Source: Pseudomonadota bacterium | GTDB lineage: Bacteria > Pseudomonadota > Alphaproteobacteria > Sphingomonadales > SMXR01 | Reading direction: 5' to 3' | Assembly: GCA_022566895.1 (NCBI GenBank) | Contig: JADFIA010000010.1 | Coordinates: 1-64,000, forward strand | Length of the DNA: 64,000 nt | Shown here: piece after piece, positions 55,247-64,000 of the stretch | Layout of the letters: every line of letters begins with the position of its first letter | Position numbering within the stretch: the stretch's first letter is position 1 | The notes under the pieces: generated by a model | What the model was told of the DNA's origin: nothing | The model's input: the letters and a program-made list of their open reading frames with translations, nothing else | Database searches by the model: none | Program-made: the position numbers and the translations under genes

Positions 55247-56434
55247 GTGACAGACGATCCAATCGTAATTGTCGGGTCCGCCCGTACGCCGATGGGCGGC
55301 TTCCAGGGGGACTTGGCGCCGCTCTCAAGCCCCGAATTGGGATCCGCGGCCATCAGCGCGGCCCTTAAAAGGGCAAGTATCGCCAGCGATCAGGTCGATG
55401 AAGTCCTTATGGGATGCGTACTTTCTGCCGGACTGGGTCAGGCCCCGGCCCGCCAAGCCTCGTTGGGCGCCGGCCTGCCGATGGATGTGCCCTGTACGAC
55501 CATCAATAAGATGTGCGGCTCGGGTATGAAAGCGATCATGATGGGCTACGATTCGATCCTTGCCGGCGCCGCCAAAATCTCGTTGGCCGGCGGCATGGAA
55601 AGCATGACCAACGCCCCCTACCTGCTGCCCAAAGCGCGGGCCGGCATGCGCCTCGGGCACGGCGAGGTCAAGGACCATATGTTCCTCGACGGTCTTGAAG
55701 ACGCTTACGACAAGGGCCGGCTGATGGGCAACTTCGCCGAGGATACGGCCCAGCATTATCAGTTCACCCGCGAGGACCAGGATGCCTACGCCATCGAGTC
55801 CACAAAGCGGGCCCAAAAAGCGATCGAGAATGGCAGCTTTGAACGCGAGGTCACGCCGGTCAGCTACTCGACCCGCAAGGGCGACGTGGTGGTGACGGTC
55901 GACGAACAGCCCGGCAAAGCCCGCCTCGATAAGATTCCAACCCTGAGACCCGCCTTTCGGCCCGACGGCACGGTGACCGCCGCCAATTCGTCGTCGATCT
56001 CGGATGGCGCCGCCGCCGTCGTCCTGATGCGCCGATCGCAGGCCGAACAGCAAGGCCTCGAGCCGCTGGCGATCATTCATGGCCACTCGATGCATGCCTG
56101 CGAGCCGGCTTGGTTCACCACGGCACCGATCGGCGCCGTCAAATCGCTGTTGGAGCGCGTCGGCTGGTCGAAAGACGAAGTGGATCTTTACGAGGTCAAC
56201 GAAGCCTTTGCGGTGGTCGCCATGGCGGCCATGCGCGATCTCGATTTACCAGCCGATAAAGTCAATGTGCACGGCGGCGCCTGTGCCTTGGGGCACCCGA
56301 TCGGCGCCTCCGGCGCCCGCATCACCGTGACCCTTTTGAACGCCCTTAAGACCCACGGCCTGAAGAAGGGTGTCGCCACCCTATGCATCGGCGGCGGCGA
56401 AGCGACGGCGTTGGCGCTCGAACTGGTCAATTAG
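55247..56434 (+). CDS. acetyl-CoA acetyltransferase (thiolase)
   Basis: A thiolase II-type enzyme, 395 residues. The nucleophilic Cys is in INKMCGSGMKA, the base His in GACALGHPIGASGAR and the second Cys in TLCIGGGEA. It condenses or cleaves acetoacetyl-CoA or longer 3-ketoacyl-CoA. The GTG at 55247 follows GAGGAG by seven bases and yields a family-like N terminus (VTDDPIVIVGSARTPMGGF); the longer frame from 55115 adds no domain. It is followed by an acyl-CoA dehydrogenase (gap about 30 bp), so a beta-oxidation-type role is likely. Confidence 0.94.
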   Translation: MTDDPIVIVGSARTPMGGFQGDLAPLSSPELGSAAISAALKRASIASDQVDEVLMGCVLSAGLGQAPARQASLGAGLPMDVPCTTINKMCGSGMKAIMMGYDSILAGAAKISLAGGMESMTNAPYLLPKARAGMRLGHGEVKDHMFLDGLEDAYDKGRLMGNFAEDTAQHYQFTREDQDAYAIESTKRAQKAIENGSFEREVTPVSYSTRKGDVVVTVDEQPGKARLDKIPTLRPAFRPDGTVTAANSSSISDGAAAVVLMRRSQAEQQGLEPLAIIHGHSMHACEPAWFTTAPIGAVKSLLERVGWSKDEVDLYEVNEAFAVVAMAAMRDLDLPADKVNVHGGACALGHPIGASGARITVTLLNALKTHGLKKGVATLCIGGGEATALALELVN

Positions 56435-56463
56435 GGCGTGCCAGCAAAATCCTGGGGGGATAA

Positions 56464-57606
56464 ATGAGCGCCAGTGACAGTCTGCTAAGCGAAGACCAAC
56501 GGATGATCCGCGATATGGCCCGCGCCTTTGCCCAAGAGCGCCTGGCGCCGAACGCCGCGGCCTGGGAAAAGGCCGGGGCCTACCCGCGGGAAATCATCGA
56601 TGAAATGGGCGCTTTGGGCCTCATGGGCATGAGTGTGCCCGAGGAATGGGACGGCGCCGGGACCGATCAGGTCTCCTATGCTCTGGCGCTGATCGAGATT
56701 GCGGCCGGCGACGGTGGCCTGTCGACGATCATGAGCGTTCATAATTCGCCGACCTGCAAATGCGTTTTAAGCTACGGCACCGACGAGCAGAAGGAAAAGT
56801 TCTTAAGGCCGATGGCGCGCGGCGAAATGATCGGCGCTTTCTGCCTCACCGAGCCGGGCGCCGGCTCGGACGCTTCAGCTCTCAAGACAAAGGCGGTCAA
56901 AGACGGCAACGGTTACCGGCTGACCGGCACCAAGCAGTTTATTACCAACGGCAAGAGCGGCCAAGTGGCGGTCATCTTCGCGGTCACCGATCCGCAAGCC
57001 GGCAAAAAGGGCATCTCGGCCTTTTTGGTGCCCACCGACACGCCTGGCTATGTGGTGGCCAAGGTCGAGGAGAAATTGGGCCAGAAGGCCTCCGATACCT
57101 GCCAGATCGTCTTTGACGATATGCGGATCGCCGGCGAGGCGCTTCTGGGCAACGAGGGTCAGGGTTACAAGATGGCGCTTGAAAACCTCGAGGCCGGCCG
57201 CCTCGGCATCGCCGCCCAAAGCGTCGGTATGGCCGGCGCCGCCTTGGATTTCGCCATCGCCTACGCCAAGGAGCGGCAGACCTTTGGCAAGCCGATCTTC
57301 GATCATCAGGCGGTCGGTTTCCGCCTCGCCGACATGGCCACCAAGCTCGAGGCGGCACGGCTGTTGACCATGAACGCAGCCCGGCTGAGAGATCAGGGCG
57401 TCGAGTGTCTCAAAGAAGCAGCGATGGCTAAGCTCTATGCCTCAGAAGTGGCCGAGGAGATCTGTTCGGCCGCCATCCAGACCCTCGGGGGGTACGGCTA
57501 TCTTTCGGAATATCCGATCGAGAAAATTTACCGAGACGTACGGGTCTGCCAAATTTATGAGGGCACTTCGGATATCCAAAAACTGATCATCAGGCGGCAG
57601 CTATGA
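56464..57606 (+). CDS. acyl-CoA dehydrogenase
   Basis: A FAD enzyme oxidising acyl-CoA to enoyl-CoA, 380 residues, family length. Signature [16 protein letters not shown], the flavin/substrate region [16 protein letters not shown], and the catalytic Glu in [18 protein letters not shown]. It overlaps the next gene (ATGA) and follows the thiolase; with electron-transfer flavoprotein it feeds the respiratory chain. Chain length cannot be read from the sequence; a branched or short-chain substrate is possible. Confidence 0.95.
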   Translation: MSASDSLLSEDQRMIRDMARAFAQERLAPNAAAWEKAGAYPREIIDEMGALGLMGMSVPEEWDGAGTDQVSYALALIEIAAGDGGLSTIMSVHNSPTCKCVLSYGTDEQKEKFLRPMARGEMIGAFCLTEPGAGSDASALKTKAVKDGNGYRLTGTKQFITNGKSGQVAVIFAVTDPQAGKKGISAFLVPTDTPGYVVAKVEEKLGQKASDTCQIVFDDMRIAGEALLGNEGQGYKMALENLEAGRLGIAAQSVGMAGAALDFAIAYAKERQTFGKPIFDHQAVGFRLADMATKLEAARLLTMNAARLRDQGVECLKEAAMAKLYASEVAEEICSAAIQTLGGYGYLSEYPIEKIYRDVRVCQIYEGTSDIQKLIIRRQL

Positions 57607-58151
57607 GGGCGGCGCTTGCGACCATCGGCATCATGGGTTCCGGGGATGAGCTTGCCAATCCGCACAAGGCGGAGGACGCTGGGCGGCGGGTTGCCGAGGC
57701 CGGGTTCCATTTGCTGACCGGTGGCGGTGGCGGTGTCATGGAGGCGGCCAGCCGCGGATTTGCCTCGTTCGAGAAGCGACAGGGCTTGGCCATCGGCGTC
57801 TTGCCGGCCCGTCATTTGGGCAGTCCGCAGACGCGCCAGGACTATCCCAATTCTTTTATCGATCTGGCGATCCGCACCCATCTCGAAGTAAGCCCGGATC
57901 CTGACAATCTGTCGTCCAGAAATCCGATCAATATCCTGACCGCCGACGGGCTGATTTTTCTGCCCGGCAGTGGCGGCACGGCGGCCGAACTGGCGCTGGC
58001 CAAAAAATTCTCCAAGCCTCGTATTCTGCTCTTGGATAAGGGTGAATCTATTGGCGAGTTGAGCGCCGAAGCCCTACGTCAGGCTGGGGAAAATGTGGCG
58101 GCCGGCCACACCGAACTGGATACCTTCCTGCGGGCCATCAAGCAGCTCTGA
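57603..58151 (+). CDS. SLOG-type Rossmann protein (TIGR00725/LOG-like)
   Basis: A 182-residue nucleotide-binding protein of the SLOG superfamily. GFHLLTGGGGGVMEAASRG is the first loop and FLPGSGGTAAELALAKK the second, a variant of the PGGxGTxxE motif of LOG phosphoribohydrolases (PGS in place of PGG). That change argues against plain cytokinin-type LOG activity and fits the TIGR00725 group, whose ligand is unknown. It is translationally coupled to the acyl-CoA dehydrogenase (ATGA). Its end overlaps the hutG-like gene by 14 bp convergently. Confidence 0.85.
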   Translation: MRAALATIGIMGSGDELANPHKAEDAGRRVAEAGFHLLTGGGGGVMEAASRGFASFEKRQGLAIGVLPARHLGSPQTRQDYPNSFIDLAIRTHLEVSPDPDNLSSRNPINILTADGLIFLPGSGGTAAELALAKKFSKPRILLLDKGESIGELSAEALRQAGENVAAGHTELDTFLRAIKQL

Positions 58152-58926
58152 AATCCCGTGCAAAGACGAGCAGGGTCTGCAGTGCCTTCCTGGTGGGTTC
58201 GGCCAGATTTTCGTTATAGGTATGTGGCGCTTCTTCGGCCATATAGTTTGGCCATGTAAGCTCCAGCTGCACGGCGTGAACCCGTGATCCCGGATCTCCA
58301 TAATGACGGGTGATGTAGCCGCCCCTGAAGCGCTGGTCGAGGACCGCCTCGAGGCCCAACTCGCCAGCCAGCCTCAAAAGCCCCTCACCGAGGGCCGGAT
58401 CGGCGGATTTTCCACCTCCGGTGCCGAAATTGTAAGCCGGCAGACGCCCTTCGAAAAACCGCGGCACGCGGCTACAAATCGAATGGGCATCCCACAAGAT
58501 TGCATGGCCGTATTCGGCGCCTATCCGATCGATCTCGCCCCGCAGCGCCAAGTGATAGGGTCGCCAATAATCCTCGAGCCGCGCCTCCTGCTCGCCCGGC
58601 TGTAACCCCTGGCCATCTTCATAAAGAGGCTGCCAATCAAAATTCGTTGTGGGGCATAATTCGGTCTCATCGGCGCCGGGATAAAGCGGCGCGCCGTCGG
58701 GCGCCCGGTTGAGATCGATCACATAGCGAGAGTGGGTTGCAACCAACAGGGACGCTCCGAGATCGCCCGCGAAATCGTAAAGACGATCGACGTGCCAGTC
58801 GGTATCGCTTAGCGTCTTTCCGACCGCACTCAGCCGCGACATGATTTCTTCCGGCACCTCGGTGCCGGCGTGTGGCACGCTGATCAGCAGGGGCGAGCGG
58901 CCACGGTACAGGCGGTAGGTTGCCAT
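58138..58926 (-). CDS. N-formylglutamate amidohydrolase (HutG-type)
   Basis: Releases glutamate and formate from N-formylglutamate, the last step of the five-step histidine route. The 262 residues show the family patterns LLISVPHAGTEVPEEI, DTDWHVDRLY, HSRYVIDLNRAPDG and LWDAHSICSRVPRF, with likely zinc ligands in the first and last. The ATG overlaps the hutH stop by one base (TAATG), so it is coupled. The formiminoglutamate deiminase (hutF) expected for this route is not in the window. Confidence 0.92.
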   Translation of the reverse strand: MATYRLYRGRSPLLISVPHAGTEVPEEIMSRLSAVGKTLSDTDWHVDRLYDFAGDLGASLLVATHSRYVIDLNRAPDGAPLYPGADETELCPTTNFDWQPLYEDGQGLQPGEQEARLEDYWRPYHLALRGEIDRIGAEYGHAILWDAHSICSRVPRFFEGRLPAYNFGTGGGKSADPALGEGLLRLAGELGLEAVLDQRFRGGYITRHYGDPGSRVHAVQLELTWPNYMAEEAPHTYNENLAEPTRKALQTLLVFARDFRAA

Positions 58927-60479
58927 TACTCTTTGGTATCGGCCCCGGCAAACAGATCGCCGGTGAAACCCTGAAAGACACCGCTTTCCACGAGCCGGGT
59001 GATTGCCGCGATATCCGGCGACAGCATGCGGTCCTCGTCGAGGCTGGGTACGACCTGACGAATAATGGCATGCGCCCTTTGAAGCGGATCCGAGGTTTTT
59101 TGCCCTTTATGGAACTCGATCCCCTGGGCCGCCTCCAACAGTTCGATGGCCACAATATTGGCCGCATTGTCGGCCATCGCCAGAAGCCGTCGGGCGCCGT
59201 GGGTGGCCATCGAGACGTGGTCCTCCTGGTTGGCCGAGGTGGGGATGCTATCGACGCTCGCCGGATGCGCCAGCTGCTTGTTTTCAGAAACCAGGGCGGC
59301 GGCCGCTACCTGGGCATTCATGAAGCCTGAATTGAGGCCCGGGTTGGTGACCAAAAAAGCCGGCAGGCCACTCATATGGGGATCGACCAGCAGGGCCGAG
59401 CGGCGTTCCGAAAGCGAGCCGATCTCGGCGATCACGATGGCCAGAATGTCAGCCACCAGCGCCACCGGCTCAGCGTGGAAGTTACCGCCGGACAGCACCT
59501 CTTCGGTATCCGGGAATATCAAGGGGTTGTCGCTGACCGCGCGGGCCTCCAGAAGCAGAACTCTGGCCACATGATTGAGGTTGTCGAGCACCGCCCCCAT
59601 CACTTGCGGCTGGCATCTGAGGCTATAAGGATCCTGGATTTTCTCGCACTCAAGATGACTTTTGCGAATACCGCTTCCTTTCAGCAGGGCGGCCAAAGTC
59701 CTGGCTACGGCGATCTGGCCGGGATGGCCCCGGATGGCGTGGATACGCGGGTCAAAGGGTATATCGCTGCCTTTGGCGGCGTCGACAGAAAGGGCTCCCG
59801 CCACCAAAGCCGATGAGAATATATTCTCGATCCGAAACATTGCCGCCAGTGCCAATGCGGTCGAAATCTGGGTGCCGTTCAAGAGCGCAAGTCCCTCTTT
59901 GGGACCCAATACAAGTGGCCTGAGACCGGCCTTTTCCAGGCCCTCGCCAGCGTCCATTATCCGGCCCTTCACCCGGACCTCGCCAAGCCCCATCAGCGCC
60001 CCGGCCAGGGCAGCCAGTGGCGCCAGATCACCGGAGGCACCGACCGATCCCTTTTCGGGAATGAGGGGGTAAACCTCGGCCGCCAAAAGCGCCATCAGGG
60101 CGTCGACGGTCTCCTGCCGTACGCCCGAATACCCTTGCACCAGGCTGGCGACCTTCAGGACCATAGCCAACCGGACGACGTTATCGGGCAGCGGCAGGCC
60201 GACCCCCGACATGTGCGACAGCACGAGCTTCCTTTGAAGTTTCGCCAAATCTTCGGAGGCCACAGGCCGGTCGGCCAGAATGCCGAAACCGGTCGTCACC
60301 CCGTAAACCGGACGGCCGCTGGCCAGGATGTTCTGTATGGCCTGGTGGCAGGCCCGGACGCGCTCCCTCTCGGCATTCGTTAGGGCCATAACGACCGGAT
60401 GTAAACAGGCTGCCCGCAGGTCGTCGAGAGAGAGTTTCTCTGGTCTTATGGTGACGGTTTTGGCTGGCTTCGTGGGCAT
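58926..60479 (-). CDS. hutH: histidine ammonia-lyase
   Basis: First enzyme of histidine breakdown: L-histidine to urocanate and ammonia. The 517 residues carry the MIO cofactor precursor ASG in [18 protein letters not shown], a [14 protein letters not shown] region near the N terminus and the C-terminal [15 protein letters not shown]. Between the transporter gene (9 bp) and the amidohydrolase (one-base overlap), so one transcript is likely. Confidence 0.96.
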   Translation of the reverse strand: MPTKPAKTVTIRPEKLSLDDLRAACLHPVVMALTNAERERVRACHQAIQNILASGRPVYGVTTGFGILADRPVASEDLAKLQRKLVLSHMSGVGLPLPDNVVRLAMVLKVASLVQGYSGVRQETVDALMALLAAEVYPLIPEKGSVGASGDLAPLAALAGALMGLGEVRVKGRIMDAGEGLEKAGLRPLVLGPKEGLALLNGTQISTALALAAMFRIENIFSSALVAGALSVDAAKGSDIPFDPRIHAIRGHPGQIAVARTLAALLKGSGIRKSHLECEKIQDPYSLRCQPQVMGAVLDNLNHVARVLLLEARAVSDNPLIFPDTEEVLSGGNFHAEPVALVADILAIVIAEIGSLSERRSALLVDPHMSGLPAFLVTNPGLNSGFMNAQVAAAALVSENKQLAHPASVDSIPTSANQEDHVSMATHGARRLLAMADNAANIVAIELLEAAQGIEFHKGQKTSDPLQRAHAIIRQVVPSLDEDRMLSPDIAAITRLVESGVFQGFTGDLFAGADTKE

Positions 60480-60488
60480 GGCCTTCCG

Positions 60489-61856
60489 TTATGCGCTGAG
60501 TTGGACGTATAGGGCAATCGCAACCGCCGCCGGGGCAAAGATGCGGGCCAGCCACAGCCAGATGGTAAACAGCACCGGGTTCATATCCTTGAACTCGCTC
60601 TTGACCCAATCGGACTTGAAGCTCCAGCCGACAAAGACCGAGATCAAAATCCCACCGAACAGCATCATATAATTGGCCGTAATGAAATCGATCACACCCA
60701 TGACCGTTGAATCGGCAAAGGTCTCAAAGTATGAAAGCGGATAATAGCCCTTCCAGAGATTGAACGAGAGAACCGAGCCGATGCCGAGAAACCAAGCCAG
60801 GCCCCCGGCGGCAAGGGAGGCACCTTTAACACCGAATCCCCAGGATTCCTCCAGGTAACTGACGGCCGGTTGCAGGATCGCAATGGCCGAGCTCAAGGCG
60901 GCAAAGGTCAAAAGCAGGAAGAACACGCTGCCGACAATGGCCCCGAAGTTCATTTGGCTGAACACGATCGGCAGTATGCGGAAGATCAAATCCGGCCCCT
61001 CGCCCGGCTCAAGCCCGTAGGAAAATACCAGCGGGAAAATTATCAGACCGGCGATCAGGGCCACCCCCGCGTCGGCCAATGAAATGATAACCGCGGTTTT
61101 CGGAATCGAGATATCCTCGGTCAGATAGGAGCCGAAGGCGAGCATGTAGCCGAAACCGATGCCGATCGAGAAAAAGGCCTGGCCGATGGCACTTAGTACC
61201 ACCTTGGGCGTGACCTTGGAAAAATCGACAGTAAACATGTAATCCCAGCCGCGGCCGAAATCCGCGACCACCATCGAATAGAAAAACATTCCCATGAGCA
61301 TGACGAAAAAGGCCGGCATCAAGATCTTGGCGGCCTTTTCAATGCCGCCCTGAATGCCCCGCGAGACAATCGCAATGGTGATGGCCATGATCACCGTATG
61401 GCCGATCATCATGCGCCAGGGGCTGGCTTCGATGACATCGACCTGGGCTCGCGCTTCTGCCGGGCTCATACCAACGAAGGATCCGGTCCCGGTCTGGAAG
61501 AAATAGTCGATCACCTCGCCGGCGATAACGCTGTAGTAAGTCAGAACGAAAAACGCCGCGAGCATGCCCAGCCAGCCGATAATCCCCCAGTATTTTGTTT
61601 TTCCGGCCGCCACCGCGACGTTTCGAGTGCCGCTGACGATGTCCTTGTGGCCGCGTTTGCCAAGCTGCAACTCGGCGATCAGGATAGGGATGGCCACCAG
61701 GATCACGGCACCGATATAGATCATGACGAATGCGCCGCCGCCGTTCTCGCCGGTCATATAAGGAAATCTCCAGATATTTCCGAGCCCGACCGCGCCGCCG
61801 ATAGCCGCCATTAAAAAGCCCCACCGGGACGACCACTGTTCGTGTGCTGCTGCCAT
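60489..61856 (-). CDS. sodium-dependent transporter, SNF/NSS family
   Basis: A 455-residue neurotransmitter:sodium symporter homologue. About eleven to twelve hydrophobic helices are seen, beginning with WGFLMAAIGGAVGLGNIWRFPYMTGENGGGAFV, the family's unwound TM1 motif. It should bring an amino acid into the cell with Na+. Its position 9 bp upstream of hutH suggests histidine, or urocanate, as the substrate; that is context only. Confidence 0.92.
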   Translation of the reverse strand: MAAAHEQWSSRWGFLMAAIGGAVGLGNIWRFPYMTGENGGGAFVMIYIGAVILVAIPILIAELQLGKRGHKDIVSGTRNVAVAAGKTKYWGIIGWLGMLAAFFVLTYYSVIAGEVIDYFFQTGTGSFVGMSPAEARAQVDVIEASPWRMMIGHTVIMAITIAIVSRGIQGGIEKAAKILMPAFFVMLMGMFFYSMVVADFGRGWDYMFTVDFSKVTPKVVLSAIGQAFFSIGIGFGYMLAFGSYLTEDISIPKTAVIISLADAGVALIAGLIIFPLVFSYGLEPGEGPDLIFRILPIVFSQMNFGAIVGSVFFLLLTFAALSSAIAILQPAVSYLEESWGFGVKGASLAAGGLAWFLGIGSVLSFNLWKGYYPLSYFETFADSTVMGVIDFITANYMMLFGGILISVFVGWSFKSDWVKSEFKDMNPVLFTIWLWLARIFAPAAVAIALYVQLSA

Positions 61857-62066
61857 TTTTGCCCCCTCGTCATCGCTTTGAATTACAAAGATACTGCGGA
61901 TATGGCCTCACCGCTACACGGCTTTGGTCAAGGAATCAAGTTTGAGACGACGATCGTCAGCCTCCAAACTGTTGTCGCAATCACTCACAAGGAAGTAAGA
62001 CAGATTACCAAGCCAGATCGGGCTACGGCCACGCCATCGGCGGGCACCGGCGTGGAAAGGATTGTC

Positions 62067-62825
62067 ATGAGTAGGCCTTTGTTGTCAGTTTTGTTGTGCC
62101 TTTTTGTTTTGGCCGGAATGCTTGTCTCCGCTTGGCAAAAGACCGGCCTTGCAAGCCAAGAGGAGACCTCCGTCAAACTCTCCGGCGGGACCCGGATCCA
62201 ATATGCCGTAGTCTTGCCTGAAAACCTTGAGCCAGGACGCAAATATCCGGCAATTCTGGCCTTTCCGGGCGGTCGCCAGGGCATGGGTTTGGTGCGCGCG
62301 GATCTCCACAATATCTGGCGTGCTGAAGCCGAAAGGCGGGGCTATGTCGTCGTCAGCCCGTCCGCCGTCAGGCGAAGGCTCATGAGGCAAGGCGTCAGGC
62401 GATGGCTTTATTTTGATCGCGGAGCCAGATATTTTCCCGAATTTCTCGACCGCATGATCGAACTCTATCCGATCGACCCCGACCAGGTGCACATTGGCGG
62501 CGTTTCAAATGGCAGCATTTCCGCCTTTCATATCGCCAGCCTGATGCCCGGACGCTTTCGCACGGTCGTCACTTTGCCGGGCTTTGTGCGCCGGGGAAAT
62601 GCCAAAAAATACATGGCCCTCCTGCCGCTCTGTATTATCATGTTCGCGGGCGAAAACGACCGCAATTGGGTGCTGTCTCTAAACCGCGATCAAAAGATAT
62701 TCAAGGCACTGGGGAAAACGATATTTTCGGAAATCCTACCCGACGGCGGCCACCTGCCCCGTGCGCTGATGGGCCCAGGCAGCGCCCGTCTTTATGACCT
62801 GATCGAAAGCGGCGCCGGCTGCTAG
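62067..62825 (+). CDS. secreted alpha/beta hydrolase, PHB depolymerase/esterase-like
   Basis: A 252-residue exported hydrolase. The N-terminal signal peptide is [20 protein letters not shown]. The Ser nucleophile is in [16 protein letters not shown], and the acid/His end is in [15 protein letters not shown] and PDGGHLPRA. The ATG at 62067 has AAAGG upstream; the frame is open further to 61842 but that part overlaps the transporter's divergent start. Substrate unknown. It shares a 4-bp stop overlap with the opposite hutU, so it lies inside the hut region without obvious connection. Confidence 0.85.
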   Translation: MSRPLLSVLLCLFVLAGMLVSAWQKTGLASQEETSVKLSGGTRIQYAVVLPENLEPGRKYPAILAFPGGRQGMGLVRADLHNIWRAEAERRGYVVVSPSAVRRRLMRQGVRRWLYFDRGARYFPEFLDRMIELYPIDPDQVHIGGVSNGSISAFHIASLMPGRFRTVVTLPGFVRRGNAKKYMALLPLCIIMFAGENDRNWVLSLNRDQKIFKALGKTIFSEILPDGGHLPRALMGPGSARLYDLIESGAGC

Positions 62826-64000
62826 TCTCTTAGCATCGGCAGGTTCAGCCCATGTTCGCGGGCGCAGGCGATAGCCTCCTCGTAGCCCGCATCCGCGTGG
62901 CGCATGACCCCGGAAGCCGGGTCGTTCCACAGGACCCGCTTTATGCGCTCCGCGGCCTTCTCGGTTCCGTCGCAAAGGATGACCATGCCGGCATGCTGCG
63001 AATAGCCCATACCGACCCCACCCCCATGGTGCAGAGAGACCCAGGTGGCGCCGCTGGCGGTGTTCAAAAGCGCGTTGAGAAGCGGCCAGTCGGAGACCGC
63101 GTCCGAGCCGTCGCGCATCGCTTCGGTCTCACGGTTGGGACTGGCTACGGAGCCTGAATCCAGATGATCGCGGCCGATCACCACGGGCGCTTTCAATTCT
63201 CCCGAGGCCACCATTTCATTGAAAGCCAGACCGATCTTGTGGCGCTGGCCAAGGCCGATCCAGCAGATACGGGCCGGCAGGCCCTGAAAGCGGATATGCT
63301 GGCGAGCCAAATCGAGCCAGTTATGGAGACGCTTATCGTCGATCAGCTGCTTGACCTTTTCATCGGTCCGGTAGATGTCCTCCGGGTCGCCCGATAGCGC
63401 GACCCAGCGAAACGGCCCGATGCCACGGCAGAATAAGGGCCGCACATAGGCCGGCACGAAACCCGGGAAATCGAAGGCCCGCTCCAGCCCCTCGTCGAGA
63501 GCCATCTGGCGGATGTTGTTGCCATAATCGAAGGTCGGGATACCCATATCGTGAAAGGCCAGCATCGCTTCGACGTGCTTGGCCATCGAGGCGCGGGCCG
63601 CGGCCTCGACCGCCTGCGGATCCGATTGGGATTTTTCCTCCCATTCCTCGACGCTCCAGCCGGCCGGCAGATACCCATTCACAGGATCATGGGCCGAGGT
63701 TTGATCGGTCACCGCGTGCGGGCGGATGCCGCGGGCCACCATCTCGGGCAGGACTTCGGCCGCATTGCCGACGATACCGACAGAGACCGCCTGGCCGCGC
63801 GTCGCGGCCGCCGAGAGAAGTTCAAGCGCCGCCTCGAGGCTGTCCGCTTTGGCATCGAGGTATCCGCTCTCCAGGCGCCGCTCCAGGCGGCTGGCCCGGC
63901 ATTCGATCACCAGCATCGAGGCGCCGGCCATGGTCGCCGCCAGGGGCTGCGCGCCGCCCATGCCGCCAAGGCCCGCCGTCAGGATCCATTTGCCTGAAAG
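62822..64000 (-). CDS. hutU: urocanate hydratase, 5' end cut by window
   Basis: Second enzyme of histidine breakdown: urocanate to imidazolonepropionate with NAD+. 392 codons are visible, from [25 protein letters not shown] at the window edge to the stop TAG at 62822. The NAD-binding region and the Cys-containing segment ([21 protein letters not shown]) and a [18 protein letters not shown] motif identify it. The full protein is about 550 residues, so the first 150 or so lie beyond position 64000. Confidence 0.95.
   Translation of the reverse strand, partial: LSGKWILTAGLGGMGGAQPLAATMAGASMLVIECRASRLERRLESGYLDAKADSLEAALELLSAAATRGQAVSVGIVGNAAEVLPEMVARGIRPHAVTDQTSAHDPVNGYLPAGWSVEEWEEKSQSDPQAVEAAARASMAKHVEAMLAFHDMGIPTFDYGNNIRQMALDEGLERAFDFPGFVPAYVRPLFCRGIGPFRWVALSGDPEDIYRTDEKVKQLIDDKRLHNWLDLARQHIRFQGLPARICWIGLGQRHKIGLAFNEMVASGELKAPVVIGRDHLDSGSVASPNRETEAMRDGSDAVSDWPLLNALLNTASGATWVSLHHGGGVGMGYSQHAGMVILCDGTEKAAERIKRVLWNDPASGVMRHADAGYEEAIACAREHGLNLPMLRD

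Overview
The window reads as a chromosomal segment of an alphaproteobacterium, probably a Rhodospirillales-like lineage; the order is an inference from gene order and protein flavour. The clues are the run tig-clpP-clpX-lon-hupB-tRNA-Val-tRNA-Asp, the nnr-glnB-glnA set, rne divergent from amiC-mrcA-prfB, accB-accC-aat facing DUF2155-mlaD-NDUFA12 (a complex I accessory subunit typical of alphaproteobacteria and mitochondria), and an orphan gene of the gene-transfer-agent type. Most of the sequence is housekeeping and GC-rich, with frequent ATGA overlaps and several TTG or GTG starts.

Layout. 1-1130: a more AT-rich patch with a trypsin-like protease gene, bounded by copies of the octamer GTGTGCCA and abutting the 3' end of tRNA-Asp; it looks like the edge of an inserted element. 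1131-8369: tRNA-Asp, tRNA-Val, hupB, lon, clpX, clpP, tig and tRNA-Leu, all on the minus strand, a protein quality-control block in which lon has a convincing heat-shock promoter. 8518-12189: NAD(P)HX repair (nnr), tRNA-His, then glnB-glnA behind a sigma-54 promoter. 12211-16289: a small unknown gene, parE and an RhlE-type helicase. 16295-21286: TfoX-like gene, ferredoxin, two tandem cysteine desulfurases, an alpha/beta hydrolase and anmK. 21423-31293: tyrS, a large AsmA/YhdP-like protein, glnE, bcp, an M23 endopeptidase and a bactofilin. 31283-36443: a 19-bp tandem repeat, prfB with its programmed frameshift, mrcA and an amidase. 36998-41697: rne, an M48/TPR protease and a DsbA-like protein. 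41719-46714: a ThiS-ThiG fusion, accB, accC, aat, DUF2155, mlaD and NDUFA12. 46887-53068: the B12-dependent ribonucleotide reductase nrdJ with candidate NrdR boxes, a GGDEF/EAL protein and a DUF4389 membrane protein.

53110-54974 is the accessory spot: an orphan GTA/phage DUF3168 gene, a strong UUCG terminator, an 18-bp palindrome, a frameshifted phage-type gene and a divergent S24-type repressor. Two inverted repeats of the same design (core TATxGGATTTTTCCxATA) flank the repressor gene. I read this as a decayed or domesticated phage regulatory module, and it is the most interesting part of the window.

55247-64000: thiolase, acyl-CoA dehydrogenase and a SLOG-type protein, then histidine degradation (NSS-type transporter, hutH, N-formylglutamate amidohydrolase, and hutU cut by the window edge) with a secreted esterase-like gene between.

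Functional links within the window: GlnB, GlnA and GlnE form a nitrogen-control circuit (PII, its target enzyme and the adenylylating enzyme). Lon, ClpXP and trigger factor form the proteostasis set. PBP1a, the amidase, M23, AnmK and bactofilin concern peptidoglycan.
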